Positions 24,692-36,058 of a stretch of 64,000 nucleotides of DNA are shown here, in pieces. Position 1 is the stretch's first letter, and the number at the start of each line of letters is the position of its first letter. Source of the stretch: Cepaea nemoralis. Lineage: Eukaryota > Mollusca > Gastropoda > Stylommatophora > Helicidae. Made by a program: the position numbers and the translations under genes. The notes beneath the pieces are model-generated. The model made no database searches and was not told the origin of the DNA. It was given only the letters and a program-made list of their open reading frames with translations. The DNA lies in contig JACEFZ010004176.1 in NCBI GenBank assembly GCA_014155875.1, positions 186,001-250,000 of the forward strand. Reading direction: 5' to 3'.

Positions 24692-26493
24692 ATTTCATCA
24701 TGTTCCTCTTGTACCTTGCGGTGTCGAGGTGAAGTATAAACAGCGGGAGAGTGCCCGCTTATGGGCTTCATGTATCGATATTCCCATGGACTCTGTTATT
24801 CCCTGCGTCTATCGTTTACGTGTTCGACCTCTTCCTCTGCTTCCCTCTGGTCTGTACATCATTGCTTGTTGTGGTATACTGTTAGTTGGTAACCTACTTG
24901 CATGGCAAAACCATTTGACTTGCTGCCTTCTAATAAAATCTAGTGTAGCTATAACCACCACTTTAGTCCTGATTTCTTCATTTCTGATCTGATCTCTTCT
25001 TGATACATTGAGTATTCTTCTCAGCAATCTCATTTCTGTTGTTGTGATTTTTCTTTTCTCTTTTTCTGTCATTGTCTAGGTTTGGCATTGGTAACATAGA
25101 ATTCGTAGGAAGATTGTGTTGTAAAGTGCTTTCTTAGTAGTTATTGATACATGTTTGTTCTTTAGTATTGGTGCCATGTGTCCAATGAGTTGGCTTGCCT
25201 TATTACATCTATTTTCGATCTCGTCTTCTGATTTGCCATTTGATGATATTATACTTCCTAGGTAATTGAATCTCTTTACTTGTTTCAAGGGATGTTCGTT
25301 TAGGTGAATCGTTGTTGCTTTTTCTTCTTTGGTTATAGTCAATATCTCTGTTTTACTTATGCTAATTTTTCATGTTATGTTCCCTACACATTTCGTTTAG
25401 ACTATTCATGTGGTCTTGTAATTCAGCTTCTGATTTTGCTATTAGAGCTTGGTCTTCCGCAAACAGGAGTTCTCTAATGGTTAGATTTGCAGATGGTTGT
25501 TCTTCTGTGTTCTCGTCATGCGGTGTTCTTGCGGTCACTGTTTTGGCTGGTTTCTTTACATATATTGTCTATATATGTTATAAACAAGAGAGGGGATAAG
25601 ACACAACCTTGTCGTACTCCGAATCTTATGTGAATGGTTCTGAGTGTCCTCCAGCTGCTCTCACTATGCATTCATTGTTATTGTATAAGCTTCTACATAG
25701 GTAGGTTTGTTAGATGTGTACTCACTCCATATTGTTTAAGGATTTCGCACACCTTGTTTCTATCTACTCTATTAAATGCCTTTTCTTGGTCGACAAAGGC
25801 TAAGTAGAGTGTTTCATTAAATTCGATTGATTTTTCTGTAAGTTGTCTAATCGCAAAAATGACATCTGTGCATCCTTTGTTTTTCATAAATCCAAGTTGT
25901 GTTTCGCTTAGCTGGGGTTGTATAATTGTTCGTAATCTTTTCTCAAGAATTTTGCAAAATATTTTCCCAGTATGACTCAACAGTGAAATGCCTCTGTATT
26001 GTGTGCAATCTCTTTTGCTGCCTTTGTTTTTCCAAATTGGGATAATTATGGCTTTTCCCAAGTCTCGTGGTATCTGTTGTTCTACCCAAACATGGTTAAA
26101 TAGTCTATGTAGCCGTGCTGTTTCTACTTCTCTTGCTGCTTTAATTAGTTCATTTGGCATTTCATCTTGTCCTGGTGATTTGTTCAAGGGGCTAATCTGA
26201 TGGCTTCTATAATTTCTTCTTTCAGTATGTCTGGTTCTAGTTCTTCGGTGGCATCTGCGTCGTGTCTTCAATTCCTGTGACATCTGATGGGATGTTGAGA
26301 ATTTGTTCGAAGTACTGTTTCCATCTTATTAAGATTTGTTTTTGCTCACTTATTGGTTCTCCATTTTCACTGTTAATTATTTCAGTTGGGTCAAAGGGTT
26401 CTCCTCTGGTTCTCATTCCACTTGTCTTTTTATAGAAGTTTCTAGTTGCCTCTTTGAAGATTTTATTTAGAGTTTCTCCATACTCCTCCCAGT
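24692..26493 (-). mobile_element. LINE family E, 3' part (split by the LTR element)
   Basis: Read on the minus strand from the LTR junction. 26480-26240 encodes NWEEYGETLNKIFKEATRNF and an SEQKQILIRWKQYFEQIL block. 26283-25693 is RT: NKSPGQDEMPNELI, IIPIWKNKGSKRDC, YRGISLLSHTGKIF, LGFMKNKGCTDVIFAIRQL and FVDQEKAFNRVD. 25342-25076 and 25072-24809 give YLGSIISSNGK and MRLLRRILNVSRRDQIRNEE. The 3' end is near 24692 with a (GATGA)-type tail. Frameshifts separate these parts. The upstream part continues at 35308-35615. Confidence 0.85.
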
Positions 26494-27175
26494 TGTCAAG
26501 ATGCTGGATAGACATAGATAGAAGTAGGATATGTATAGATAGAAATAGGACAGGACGGAGGAAAGTAAAGGACAGAGATAGGACATAATGAGGACCTTTA
26601 CAATAGAATAGATAGAGAGAGAGACAGTATAGGGAGATAGAACTCCAAACTAGTGTCAGGACCAGACCTAGACAGGACACGCATGTGTCATAGCTAGGAC
26701 ATGACTAGGACATACCGGGATTAACTCCCGACATAGGACAGAGTATAGTAATCACGGGGACTACCCGTAAACAGACTGAACTCTAGTATAGCTGTAGGCT
26801 ACGAGGACTGGACCACTAAACTACGTGACAAGTAACCCAGCACGCTGTGCGGCTGACCGCACGAGATCGGGGTACGAGTATCTGGACTGGAGCTGTGAAT
26901 TCAGGCAGACCGGGACGGACAGTTAGAGCGACAGGACCTCTGTGTTTACCCTCGCCAGTTGTGTAGTTTAGAGAGGGCATAGTTATACGTAGCTAACATT
27001 GAGAATGTATTTGAGTGTTGAATGCCAGTGGTGTATGCTCGTAAGACGAGCCCTGTAATATATATATATAGATTAAAGTGCGATTCTTTTTCATCCATTC
27101 ACACAAAGACGTGTTTGTAATTATGAGGTGTGAATGAAGGAACCAGTGTGCTTGTATGAATTCAGGTTGTTGACA
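26494..27175 (+). repeat. 5' LTR of the Ty3/gypsy-type element
   Basis: A 682-bp LTR starting TGTCAA and ending TTGACA. The matching 3' LTR is 34632-35307. Roughly 20-25 differences by eye between the LTRs, including length changes in GA and TA runs, point to a moderately young insertion. CCAGT at 26489-26493 is the target duplication. A TATATA stretch at 27058-27072 near the 3' half may include the promoter, but this is inference. Confidence 0.95.
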
Positions 27176-27940
27176 GGCAGTTCGAAATGGTGTCAGCGAG
27201 TGGTCTTTGAACCTATGGAAGATTGAATGTTCGAAACTGTACGAATGCGAAAGACAGTGGTCTTGAAATCTACGCTAGATTAAGTGTGCGAAATGAGGTC
27301 AGACAGTGGTCGTTGAATGTACGCAAAATTGTGCGTGCGCTAGATTGAATATCGAAAGATTGTCAGAAAGTGCGCTATGAACGTACGCGAGAAAGTGTAA
27401 TGAAATGATTTCAGCAGGTTCTTATGCGCTAGATTGTAAAAGATATCATTATTCACTAATATTGTGTAAATTGTGAAATAACGAAGATTAACATGTTTCA
27501 CAGCGACGTTTCAGTTGAGGTCAAATAGACGTGGAGACACAACGACATTTGACACGACAAACGACAGACAAACTTTAATACGTTATTTCGCATTTCAGCA
27601 TCCCGTCGGAGCGAATTACTACACATAAATTGTTTAAGTGTGATATCATCTTGTGCGTGTGCTATAATTTCGAAAAATTAATTTTTGCTGCTCTATGTAA
27701 CAGAACGCAGAGCAGACGTATTCAGAACACCAGTTCAACCTGAAATTGAGAAGAACTCCCCATAGGCCCAAGAAAGTAACACGTTTTTCAGATAAGTATA
27801 CATATAGTTTTGATAGGCAGAGATTAGATTGGCATCTTAAATTTAAATGCTGTAAATAATTAATATTATTATAGAAACATTTATTTCTCTCTGATTGTAT
27901 ATGTAACTGTATTTAATTGTATTTACAAGTATTAACAAAG
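27176..27940 (+). promoter_or_regulatory. 5' leader with imperfect tandem repeats
   Basis: About 765 bp between the LTR and the gag ATG. TGGTGTCAGCGAGTGG starts 12 bp after the LTR and may be the primer-binding site; the tRNA was not identified. From 27186 to about 27400 an approximately 55-60-bp motif (GTCAGncAGTGGTCnTTGAA followed by tACGC and AGATT) repeats about four times with much divergence. This may serve packaging or translation, which cannot be told from sequence. Confidence 0.55.
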
Positions 27941-30900
27941 ATGTCAAAATTAGGAGAGTGTATACAGGCAGGTAAAGACCTTGGATATACTGGGGATAAG
28001 TTAGAGAAATGGGCAAGTGATAAATATAGAGATGAACGAGCACAAGAACGCCAGCATCAGAAAGACCTTGCGGAACTGGCTGAGGCCACGAAATTAAAAG
28101 AAATAGAGCTAGCTAAGGCCACACAGTTAAAGGAAGTAGAATTGGCTGAGGCCACAAAATTAAAGGAAGTAGAACTGGCTGAAGCCACAAAATTAAAAGA
28201 ATTGACTGAAACCACAAGATTGAAAGAACTGGCTGAGGCCACAAAATTAAAGGAGTTGGAAATAAAAGAAGAACAACTTGAACTGGAGGCACAAACACAG
28301 GTGAAATTGAAGGAGTTAGAGATTGAATCTCACGTACAGATTGCTACCACCAAATTAAAGAGTAAAGAAGAGGAGAATAAGTTCAACAAGTACAAAGGGT
28401 TGGTCAAACCCTTCTGCCAAGGCGACTCCATACCTGCATGGACTGAGAACGGGGAATTCCAGCTCAAATTCCAGGAAGTGCCACGAGAACATTGGGCGAT
28501 GGTCTATATGAAGAACCTCTCGGGGGAGCCCTTAAAAGTGATAGAATCTATCCCCCAAGAGCTTAGAAGTAATTATGATTACATTAAACAACGCATTATG
28601 CAACATGTTTTGCTAGACGCCCCAGGTTACCAAATTCAGTATTCTAAATTAAAACCTAAACCAAATGAAACGTTCATTGACTATGTTTCTAACGTACAAA
28701 GTGTATTTTGCAAATGGCTAAACGCTGCAAAGGTGGAAAAAAGCTTTGAGAAACTCAAAAACTTGATGATAATGGACAAAATCATCTCCACTGTACCTTC
28801 TCCCTTTGCAAAGTTTCTGCAGCAAGCTGACGTTGAGTCATTAGAACAATTAGAAAAACGGGGGTCCGCATATTTTTCCTCAAATCGAGACATTTTTAAG
28901 TCATCTGTAGAAGAGTCTGAAATTGTAGCATTTGCCAAAAGTAAACCTCAGAAACCATTTCAAATGAGGGATAAACCTAAATCAAAGCCACCTCAATGCC
29001 CATATTGTCACTTGATGCATGACCAGTTTTCTATGTGTGACAAAAACCCAGGATATTCGTCTCACTTAGAGATGATGATAAAGAAGCAAGAGAGCAAAAG
29101 AAACACGTATAGACGTGCAGTTAAATGCTACTTTTGTCGGGCATTTGGTCACTATAGCTCCAGGTGTGTTGGACGTCAGAGATTGAGAGCCAGTAATGCT
29201 GTACTTGTCGATACTTCATCTGAGAGTGAATGTGAACATGAGAGTGAAAGTGAAGAAGTGTTACCATACAGTGATAATATTGTAGCTGCTATTGATGTTT
29301 TAAACTTTGATAGTTGTGTTATATGCCATCAATTTCATGAAGACGGAGTGCTAAAGTGCGGGCACGCAGTTCCGTTTTCCAGTGAAAACGCCAACGCAGC
29401 CATTGCCTCCAGAGGCAAATTAGCGTTCCATGACGGAATGGTTAATAACAAGCCTTGTCAGTGTTTACTAGATAGCGGGAGTACCCTCATTGGCCTTAGG
29501 AAGGAATTGGCCAAGCCAGAAGATTATACGGGCGGCTTTGTAAAGTGCCGTACCTTCTCGGGTAACATAGAAAAATACCCATTAGCAAAAGCCCGTATAG
29601 ACACTCCATTCCTGTCCGGCACATTTACGTGCGCCATCCTACACAACCCGTGTACGGATTTGATAATTGGTTGCCTACCAGAGTTAAAAAGTTGTACCGC
29701 AAAAGAAATATTAGCCTGGAGAGAAACCCATAAGGCTAATGCGGTAACCAGGTCAGAAACACAAATACATCAAGATGACCTGCAAGAAGAAATGCTACAA
29801 CTGATAACACCAAGTGGTACACTAAACAACACCACAAAGCAAAATTTCATAGAGGCGCAACGCGCCGATCCATCTATCTCACCCTATTTCAGATTTGTGG
29901 GCGAGAAACCAAAAATGACCAAAAACGCGTCATGGTATTTTAAACTACATAATGGTATTCTAACTAGAAATTATAATAGAGATAACCATGAAATTCAGCA
30001 AACGGTACTACCTGTCGAACATCGACAAACAGTCCTACGAATCGCACACGATTCGCCGTTTGCTGGACATCTAGGCTATGATAAAACCAGAGCCAGAATT
30101 TTAGCTCATTTTTACTGGCCAAAATTTTGTAAAGACATTAAAAACTTTTGTTGTTCATGTACCATATGTCAGCAATTAGTACGAAAGGGTAAACATGTTA
30201 CAGCTGAGGTCCAACCAACAACATTGGCCTCTAGACCATTTGAATGTGTAGCAATAGATATTGTTGGACCTTTGAATCATGTGTCCAACAAAGGAAACAG
30301 TTTCATCCTAACTCTGGTGGATTTCTGTTCGAGATGGGTAGAGGCGGTAGCGCTGAAATATATAAGTTCCAAAGATGTGGTTAACGTATTTTTACATCTG
30401 TTTTCCCGCTTTGGATTTCCCCCGTACCATCCTATCAGATCGGGGAACCCAATTCATATCAGCTGCAACGCAAGCTGTTACGAAATTATTAGGAATAAAA
30501 CAGTGTTTCACAAGCCCCTACCACTCGGCGGCCAACATTATTATAGAAAAAATAAACGGAGATATAAAACACATGTTGGCCAAGGTGACAGCAGAAAACC
30601 CATCAGATTGGGATACACTGTTACCAACAGTGCTGTTCGCCTACCGAGAAATTCCGCACTCAAGTACGGGTTTCTCACCATTCGAACTAGTATACGGGGC
30701 GAACCCACGAGGACCCCTAAGCATTTACCACCAGCTGGTAACCAACACCTCAGATACCTTAACACCGGTATCACCATATGAGGTAGTTACTGAAACACGG
30801 GACAAAATTATGAGAGCGTGTACCATCGCAAAATCATCTTTGGAGCGAAAAGGACAGATCTACCGCCATTACGCCAACAAAGGTGCCAAGACCTTACACC

Positions 30901-32784
30901 TCGAACCAGACCAAAAAGTATTACTCCTGTTACCCGATAAAAGAAACTTACTGTTAACATCATGGCAAGGGCCATTCAGAGTGGTACGAAAGATATCAGA
31001 TGTTGATTATGAAATATCGATGAAAAACAAACTCAAGATATTCCATATCAACATGCTGAAACCTTATTACTCAAGACAGGAACACCAGACAGAAGACGAA
31101 CACAATGCAACTACACCAAGTCATCAGACAGGAGACAAACATAATGCAACCACACCAGACAGTAGTCAGACAGGAGATGAACACAATGCAACTACACCTT
31201 GCAATCAGACAGAAAACGTACTCAGCACAACCACAATTTTGAATCAAACTTACGATGACGACATGGAAATACCAGTTCCAACAGTAGACATGACTGCAAC
31301 AATTGACAGTATACACATAGAACCAACACTTACAGACGAACAGAAACAACAGACAATAGCATTAGTGACAGAATACAGACAGATCTTCTCAGACATTCCA
31401 GGTAGGACAGATAGAATAGAGCACTCCATTCTTCTTTCGGACTATACTCCGATAAAATGTAGACCAGATTCCATCCATTTGAATTATAGGGAAAAACTCG
31501 ATAAAGAAATTCTTGATTTAGAAGCGAGGGGAATAATTCAAAAGTCTCAGTCGGAGTATTCATTTCCTATAGTCCTGGTAAAAAAGAAGGACTCAACGAT
31601 TCGTCTCTGCGTCGATTATAGGAAGCTAAATAGTATCACAAAAATAGACGCAGAACCTATTCCTTCCTGTGAAGATCTACTCTTAAATATGGCAACATCT
31701 ACCATCTTTTCAAAACTTTACCTAACTAAAGGTTATTGGCAAGTTCCTATGAATAAAGATTCTATCCATCTTACTGCATTTTCAACACCTTTAGGTCTTT
31801 ATGAATGGCGATTTCTTCCTTTCGGCTTACGCAATGCGCCTGCTACTTTTGTCCGTCTAACTAGAGATCTTTTACATGGAGTAACAGACACTCAATCATA
31901 TATAGACGACATATGTATACATACAACAGACTGGACAAAACACTTGCAAAAACTGAGACAAGTCTTCGAAAGGATAAAGGTATTTGGACTTACAGTGAAG
32001 CCAACCAAAGTGGAGCTGGGCTTGGAGAAAATCGACTTCCTAGGCCATACTATATCGAAAGGCCATTTAGAAACTCATAGCAAAAATTCTAAACCTCACT
32101 ATGCCAGTTACTAAAAAGCAAGTGAGAAGTTTACTTGGTCTGGTAAACTACTATAATAAATTCATCCCCAATTTAGCGGAAGTTACCAGTGTTTTTTCTA
32201 ATCTATTGAAGTCGAATGTCAAAATAAATGTGAAAGATGCTACTCTAATTAATGCTATGTAAAAACTTAAGCATTGTTTTAGCAATGTCCCAATCCTTCG
32301 TTTGCCTAATCCCACCTTACAATATTTTCTTAGGACTGATGCCAGCACAGTATCCATAGCATGCGTCCTGGGCAAGAAATATAACGACGTCCTGCATCCT
32401 GTAATGTATGTAAGTCGTAAGATTACTCCAACTGAAGCCAAATATGGAGTCTCTGAATTAGAAGCTTTAGCGATAGTGTACTGTGTCCATAAACTGCACC
32501 GATTTTTGGCAGGGACACATTTTGTCATCAAAACTGACAACTCCCCGTTCACTGTCATGGAGACAGGGGTCCACAAGAACAATAGGATATACAGATGGTC
32601 CCTGATCCTCCAAAATTACTCTTTTTCGGTCAGGCACATCAGTGGCAAGTCTCATACACTAGCTGACATGCTAAGTAGACCTACGAACTTTGAGGTACCT
32701 GAATTACCAAAGAAAGACGACGTAACCCCATCATCGTCTCTGACATTGGTACCAGAGTGTGAACAGACAGATGTGCCATTATAA
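27941..32784 (+). pseudogene. gag-pol of the Gmr1-like LTR element
   Basis: Starts at ATG 27941. Gag residues about 20-130 are a coiled-coil-like series of units of the type LAEATKLKEVE, seven or more copies. A CPYC-H-C cluster lies near residue 352 and a CCHC knuckle CYFCRAFGHYSSRC near 395. The protease motif LLDSGST is near 509. The integrase has an H2C2 finger (about 693-745) and a first Asp in IDIVGP. A one-base expansion of a C run at 30419-30423 shifts the frame, after which SDRGTQF, the Glu in IIEKIN and a GPF-type block (WQGPFRVV) follow. A linker has repeats of QTGDxHNATTP (31083-31245). The RT has FPIVLVKKKD, RLCVDYRKLN, FLPFGLRNAPATF and YIDD at 31899-31910. A second frameshift is near 32085 and a stop near 32260. 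RNase H (32302-32784) keeps Asp, Glu and Asp in RTDAS, ELEAL and KTDNS. No env-like ORF was found. Confidence 0.92.
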
Positions 32785-34631
32785 AGAAAACTGTCCACAC
32801 GTATGACTGACTATTTACGTCGAGTCAACAGATTATAGTCGACACTAGTGTTTATACATTATGAATACACTCCAGGAACATCGCGTGGAATATTGAACTA
32901 TGATATTAACTTTAGATATTCGTAAAGGAAAGGACGCGACATCTTCAACGTGCCTGGATTAGATTAATTAGTTAGTTTAATGAATATAAATGTATCTATT
33001 AATATGTATATAAACATGATATGAATATAAATGTATGTAATTGTAATGTACAACAAAGATTTTATTGCATTTTCATAGAATTTTCATATAGAAACAGAAC
33101 AACTTTATATTTTGTAGATGAATTACACCTTTCCCAATCCCCAATTAAATACACGTATAATTAGTCTTAAAATTAAGTACTTTAGCTTAATCACATCCTA
33201 TCAGTCTCCTGATAGTCTATCATCCCATAAATTAATTAATAATAATTAGAACAATCTATTTAGTTAACACAGATTAGATTACAAATATAACATCACTAAA
33301 TTTTTTTTACCATCTAGAATTATAGTTAGATTACGGGAACCAACACATTTCACCCCATTTCATTTAATTATTCAAATTATCTTCCCTTAGTCAGTAAATC
33401 TCAGTACACAAAATTATAGTTTAATTAAAGATTAGTTAGTATACTTAGAATAAGGGTAAACAACCCATTTAACTTGTACATATTGTAAATAGATATACAG
33501 TGCCAATATACCGCACTATTAATCGGCTCAAAAGTCGTCTAAAACTGAGCCAAAGCTATTATACATTCTCTTTTCATTATTTTATTTCATTTTATTTAAT
33601 TTCATTTTATTTAATTTCATTTTATTTTTATTTCCCAATAGTTAATTTTCTTGTGTCATTGTAATGTCACAATAATATTGCAATGACATATCATAACTTT
33701 TTAGCATGTGAGAACGAATGTGTGAGAGACAGACGAGAGCAAGAATAGAGTGAATGAATTAAAAACAAGGCGAGTGAACAGCGGGCGAATTTTTTCCGCG
33801 CCCAAGAGTTTTTATAATTTGTCTGCGTCTTAAATGTAACACATGTGCTTCTGTGATCTTTGTGTGTAGTTGCCACTAATGTATTACAAGTATAGTCACA
33901 TTTTTAAGTTTCCTAGGTCGGCAAGGCAGTCACAAATTATGCTAACGCACCGATTCGTGACGGCATAAACCAACCTACGATGCTTGAAAAACATCATTCA
34001 GTAAATTATAAACATACACCAATGTTTCTGATTTAAACATACATTAAATTTAACTAAACACGCAAACAACCAGATATACTTACAGATAAAAATGCAGACA
34101 GCAATTAAACGGAAGAGGTATAACTCATGAATAGGGGACATCACAGACTTACTAAAAACTCTGACTTTACATTGAAAGATTTAACCACAAACGGAAGTTA
34201 GAAAGGTGAACATCAGCACACACACACAACATGTAATAGAGTTGGAGAAACATTACATGGGAGCATGAATTTATATTCATGTATTGTGCCGTAAAACGTA
34301 CAATCTGTGCGGGGTGTCGGTCAATCGACATTTTGAAAAGCAGGTCGTAATGACAATGGCTTTGGGTCGTTACAGCTCTCATATATGTAATGTGAATGAG
34401 TATTCACTCTGGCCAGCAGTACAGTTGTGCAACACTGATTACTAAGCCAGTGGATAAATACGACGATGTGACATCAGACGGTCAGAAGTTAGTGATTATA
34501 CCCAGGACATGAGGACTTAACCCTACCAGCACTTGACAAAATTAGACCCAACTAATTTTTAAAGGTTACGAAAGATTGCGCCACACCTATGAGCTAAAGC
34601 TGGTGACGCAATACGGAGGGAGACGAGAGCG
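32785..34631 (+). other. Long 3' non-coding region of the LTR element
   Basis: About 1.85 kb between the RNase H stop and the 3' LTR. It is AT-rich in 32940-33680, with TTTTATTTAATTTCA repeats near 33580-33630. No ORF above about 70 codons and no envelope-like segment were seen. Such a long 3' region is unusual for a simple gypsy element. Confidence 0.6.
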
Positions 34632-35307
34632 TGTCAAGATGCTGGATAGACATAGATAGAAGTAGGATAGGTATAGATAGAATTAGGACAGGACGGAGGA
34701 AAGTAAAGGACAGAGACAGGACATAATAAGGACCTTTACAATAGAATAGATAGAGAGAGACAGTATAGGGAGATAGAACTCCAAATTAGTGTTAGGACCA
34801 GACCTAGACAGGACACGCATGTGTCATAGCTAGGACATGACTAGGACATACCGGGATTAACTCCCGACATAGGACAGAGTATAGTAATCACGGGGACTAC
34901 CCGTAAACAGACTGAACTCTAGTATAGCTGTAGGCTACGAGGACTGGACCACTAAACTACGTGACAAGTAACCCAGCACGCTGTGCGGCTGACCGCACGA
35001 GATCGGGATACGATTAGCTGGACGGGAGCTGTGAATTCAGGCAGACCGGGACCGACAGTTAGAGCGACAGGACCTATGTGTTTACCCTCGTCAGTTGTGT
35101 AGTTTAGAGAGGGCATAGTTATACGTAGCTAACATTTAGAATGTATTTGAGTGTTGAATGTCAGTGGTGTATGCTCGTAAGACGAGCTCTGTAATATATA
35201 TAGATTAAAGCGTGATTCTTTATCATCCATTCACCCAAAGACGTGTTTGTAATTATGAGGGGTGAATGAAGGAACCAGTGTGCTTGTATGAATTCAGGTT
35301 GTTGACA
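34632..35307 (+). repeat. 3' LTR of the Ty3/gypsy-type element
   Basis: A 676-bp LTR, TGTCAA to TTGACA, nearly identical to 26494-27175. It is followed by CCAGT (35308-35312), the second copy of the target duplication. Confidence 0.95.
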
Positions 35308-35615
35308 CCAGTCTTTTTGTTTTTCTCTCCTTACTGTTATATTCACATGTCTTCTCGCTATTCTATATTCTATGTAATCACATTCCTGTTTGCTCTTCGA
35401 CCACTTTTTATATTTTTCCTTTTTGTCTTTTACAGCTTTCTTTACTTCAGCGTTCCACCAACTTATTATTTTCTTTATCCGTGTTTTGCGTATTTTCGTG
35501 GTTCCACATGTTATCTTTGCAGTATTTAAAATGCTTGATTTGAACATCTTCCATTCTTCTTCCACTGTCTTTCTTTCTATAGGCAATTTTACAAAGATTT
35601 CAGTTAGCTCTTGGG
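35308..35615 (-). mobile_element. LINE family E, 5' part (split by the LTR element)
   Basis: On the minus strand, 35612-35308 encodes LTEIFVKLPIERKTVEEEWK, then KIRKTRIKKIISWWNAEVKK and a basic stretch. This is the linker after the APE domain of this LINE class. It joins in sense and position to 26493 once the LTR element and one CCAGT are removed. The 5' end is truncated at about 35615, so the APE domain is absent. Confidence 0.8.
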
Positions 35616-35987
35616 ACGCAGAGGTTTTTCCAAGGCACCAGGGCCGGGTTATATACTGGCCAAGACCTATTGATGCGTCCTCGTCCAGCGTCCTGGGCAA
35701 CAGGTCCCTTCGGGGTCCTGGCTAAAGTCAGTAGGATCGCCGATTCCTCCGAAGTCGGAGAGTGCTGCCTGTACTGCGAGGAACCACCAGTCTGCACACC
35801 AATAAGCCAGACATGGGACGACGGATACTCACGCAAACCTCAGGCCTTTACGACATCACACTGATGTTGGACAACAGGATACTTCATCCGATATACAGGA
35901 CTTCGTGTTGGAGCTCAAGCCAACGAACACAAGCAAGTTAGCTCTTTTTCATAATTTTCCCTCCCAGCATATATAACATATATAAAT
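35616..35987. other. Unassigned sequence, possibly a LINE 5' UTR
   Basis: GC-richer than its surroundings, with open frames on both strands but no recognised motif. A 10-bp inverted repeat (CTCCGACTTCGGAGG-like, at about 35747-35762) is visible. Confidence 0.35.
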
Positions 35988-36058
35988 AAAACTAGTAAGG
36001 TCGATGAAAGGGAAGTCACACACAGATACGAGCGGAAATTCACACAGGTGTCTTTATC
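35988..36058 (+). repeat. Dispersed repeat; paralogue of the empty hAT target site
   Basis: AAACTAGTAAGGTCGATGAA is followed by AGGGAAGTCACACACAGATA. The two flanks of the 12-kb hAT segment, put together without one TSD copy, give the same sequence with a few differences. This copy lacks the insertion. Confidence 0.8.

Larger units (their letters stand above)
26494..35307 (+). mobile_element. LTR retrotransposon, Ty3/gypsy-related with integrase before RT (Gmr1-like order)
   Basis: An 8,814-bp element with two LTRs and a 5-bp TSD (CCAGT at 26489-26493 and 35308-35312). It is inserted in a minus-strand LINE. Coding order is Gag, CCHC knuckle, protease, integrase, RT, RNase H. Ordinary Ty3/gypsy elements carry integrase last. 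An RT-RNaseH of gypsy type with integrase upstream is the arrangement known for the Gmr1 group. Two frameshifts and a nonsense codon in pol make this copy defective. A purine-rich run (GGAGGGAGACGAGAGCG, about 34615-34631) directly before the 3' LTR is the likely polypurine tract. Confidence 0.93.

Noticed and set aside
32785..34631. An envelope gene making the LTR element a retrovirus-like provirus
   Set aside because: No ORF of useful length, signal peptide or transmembrane segment was seen between RNase H and the 3' LTR.
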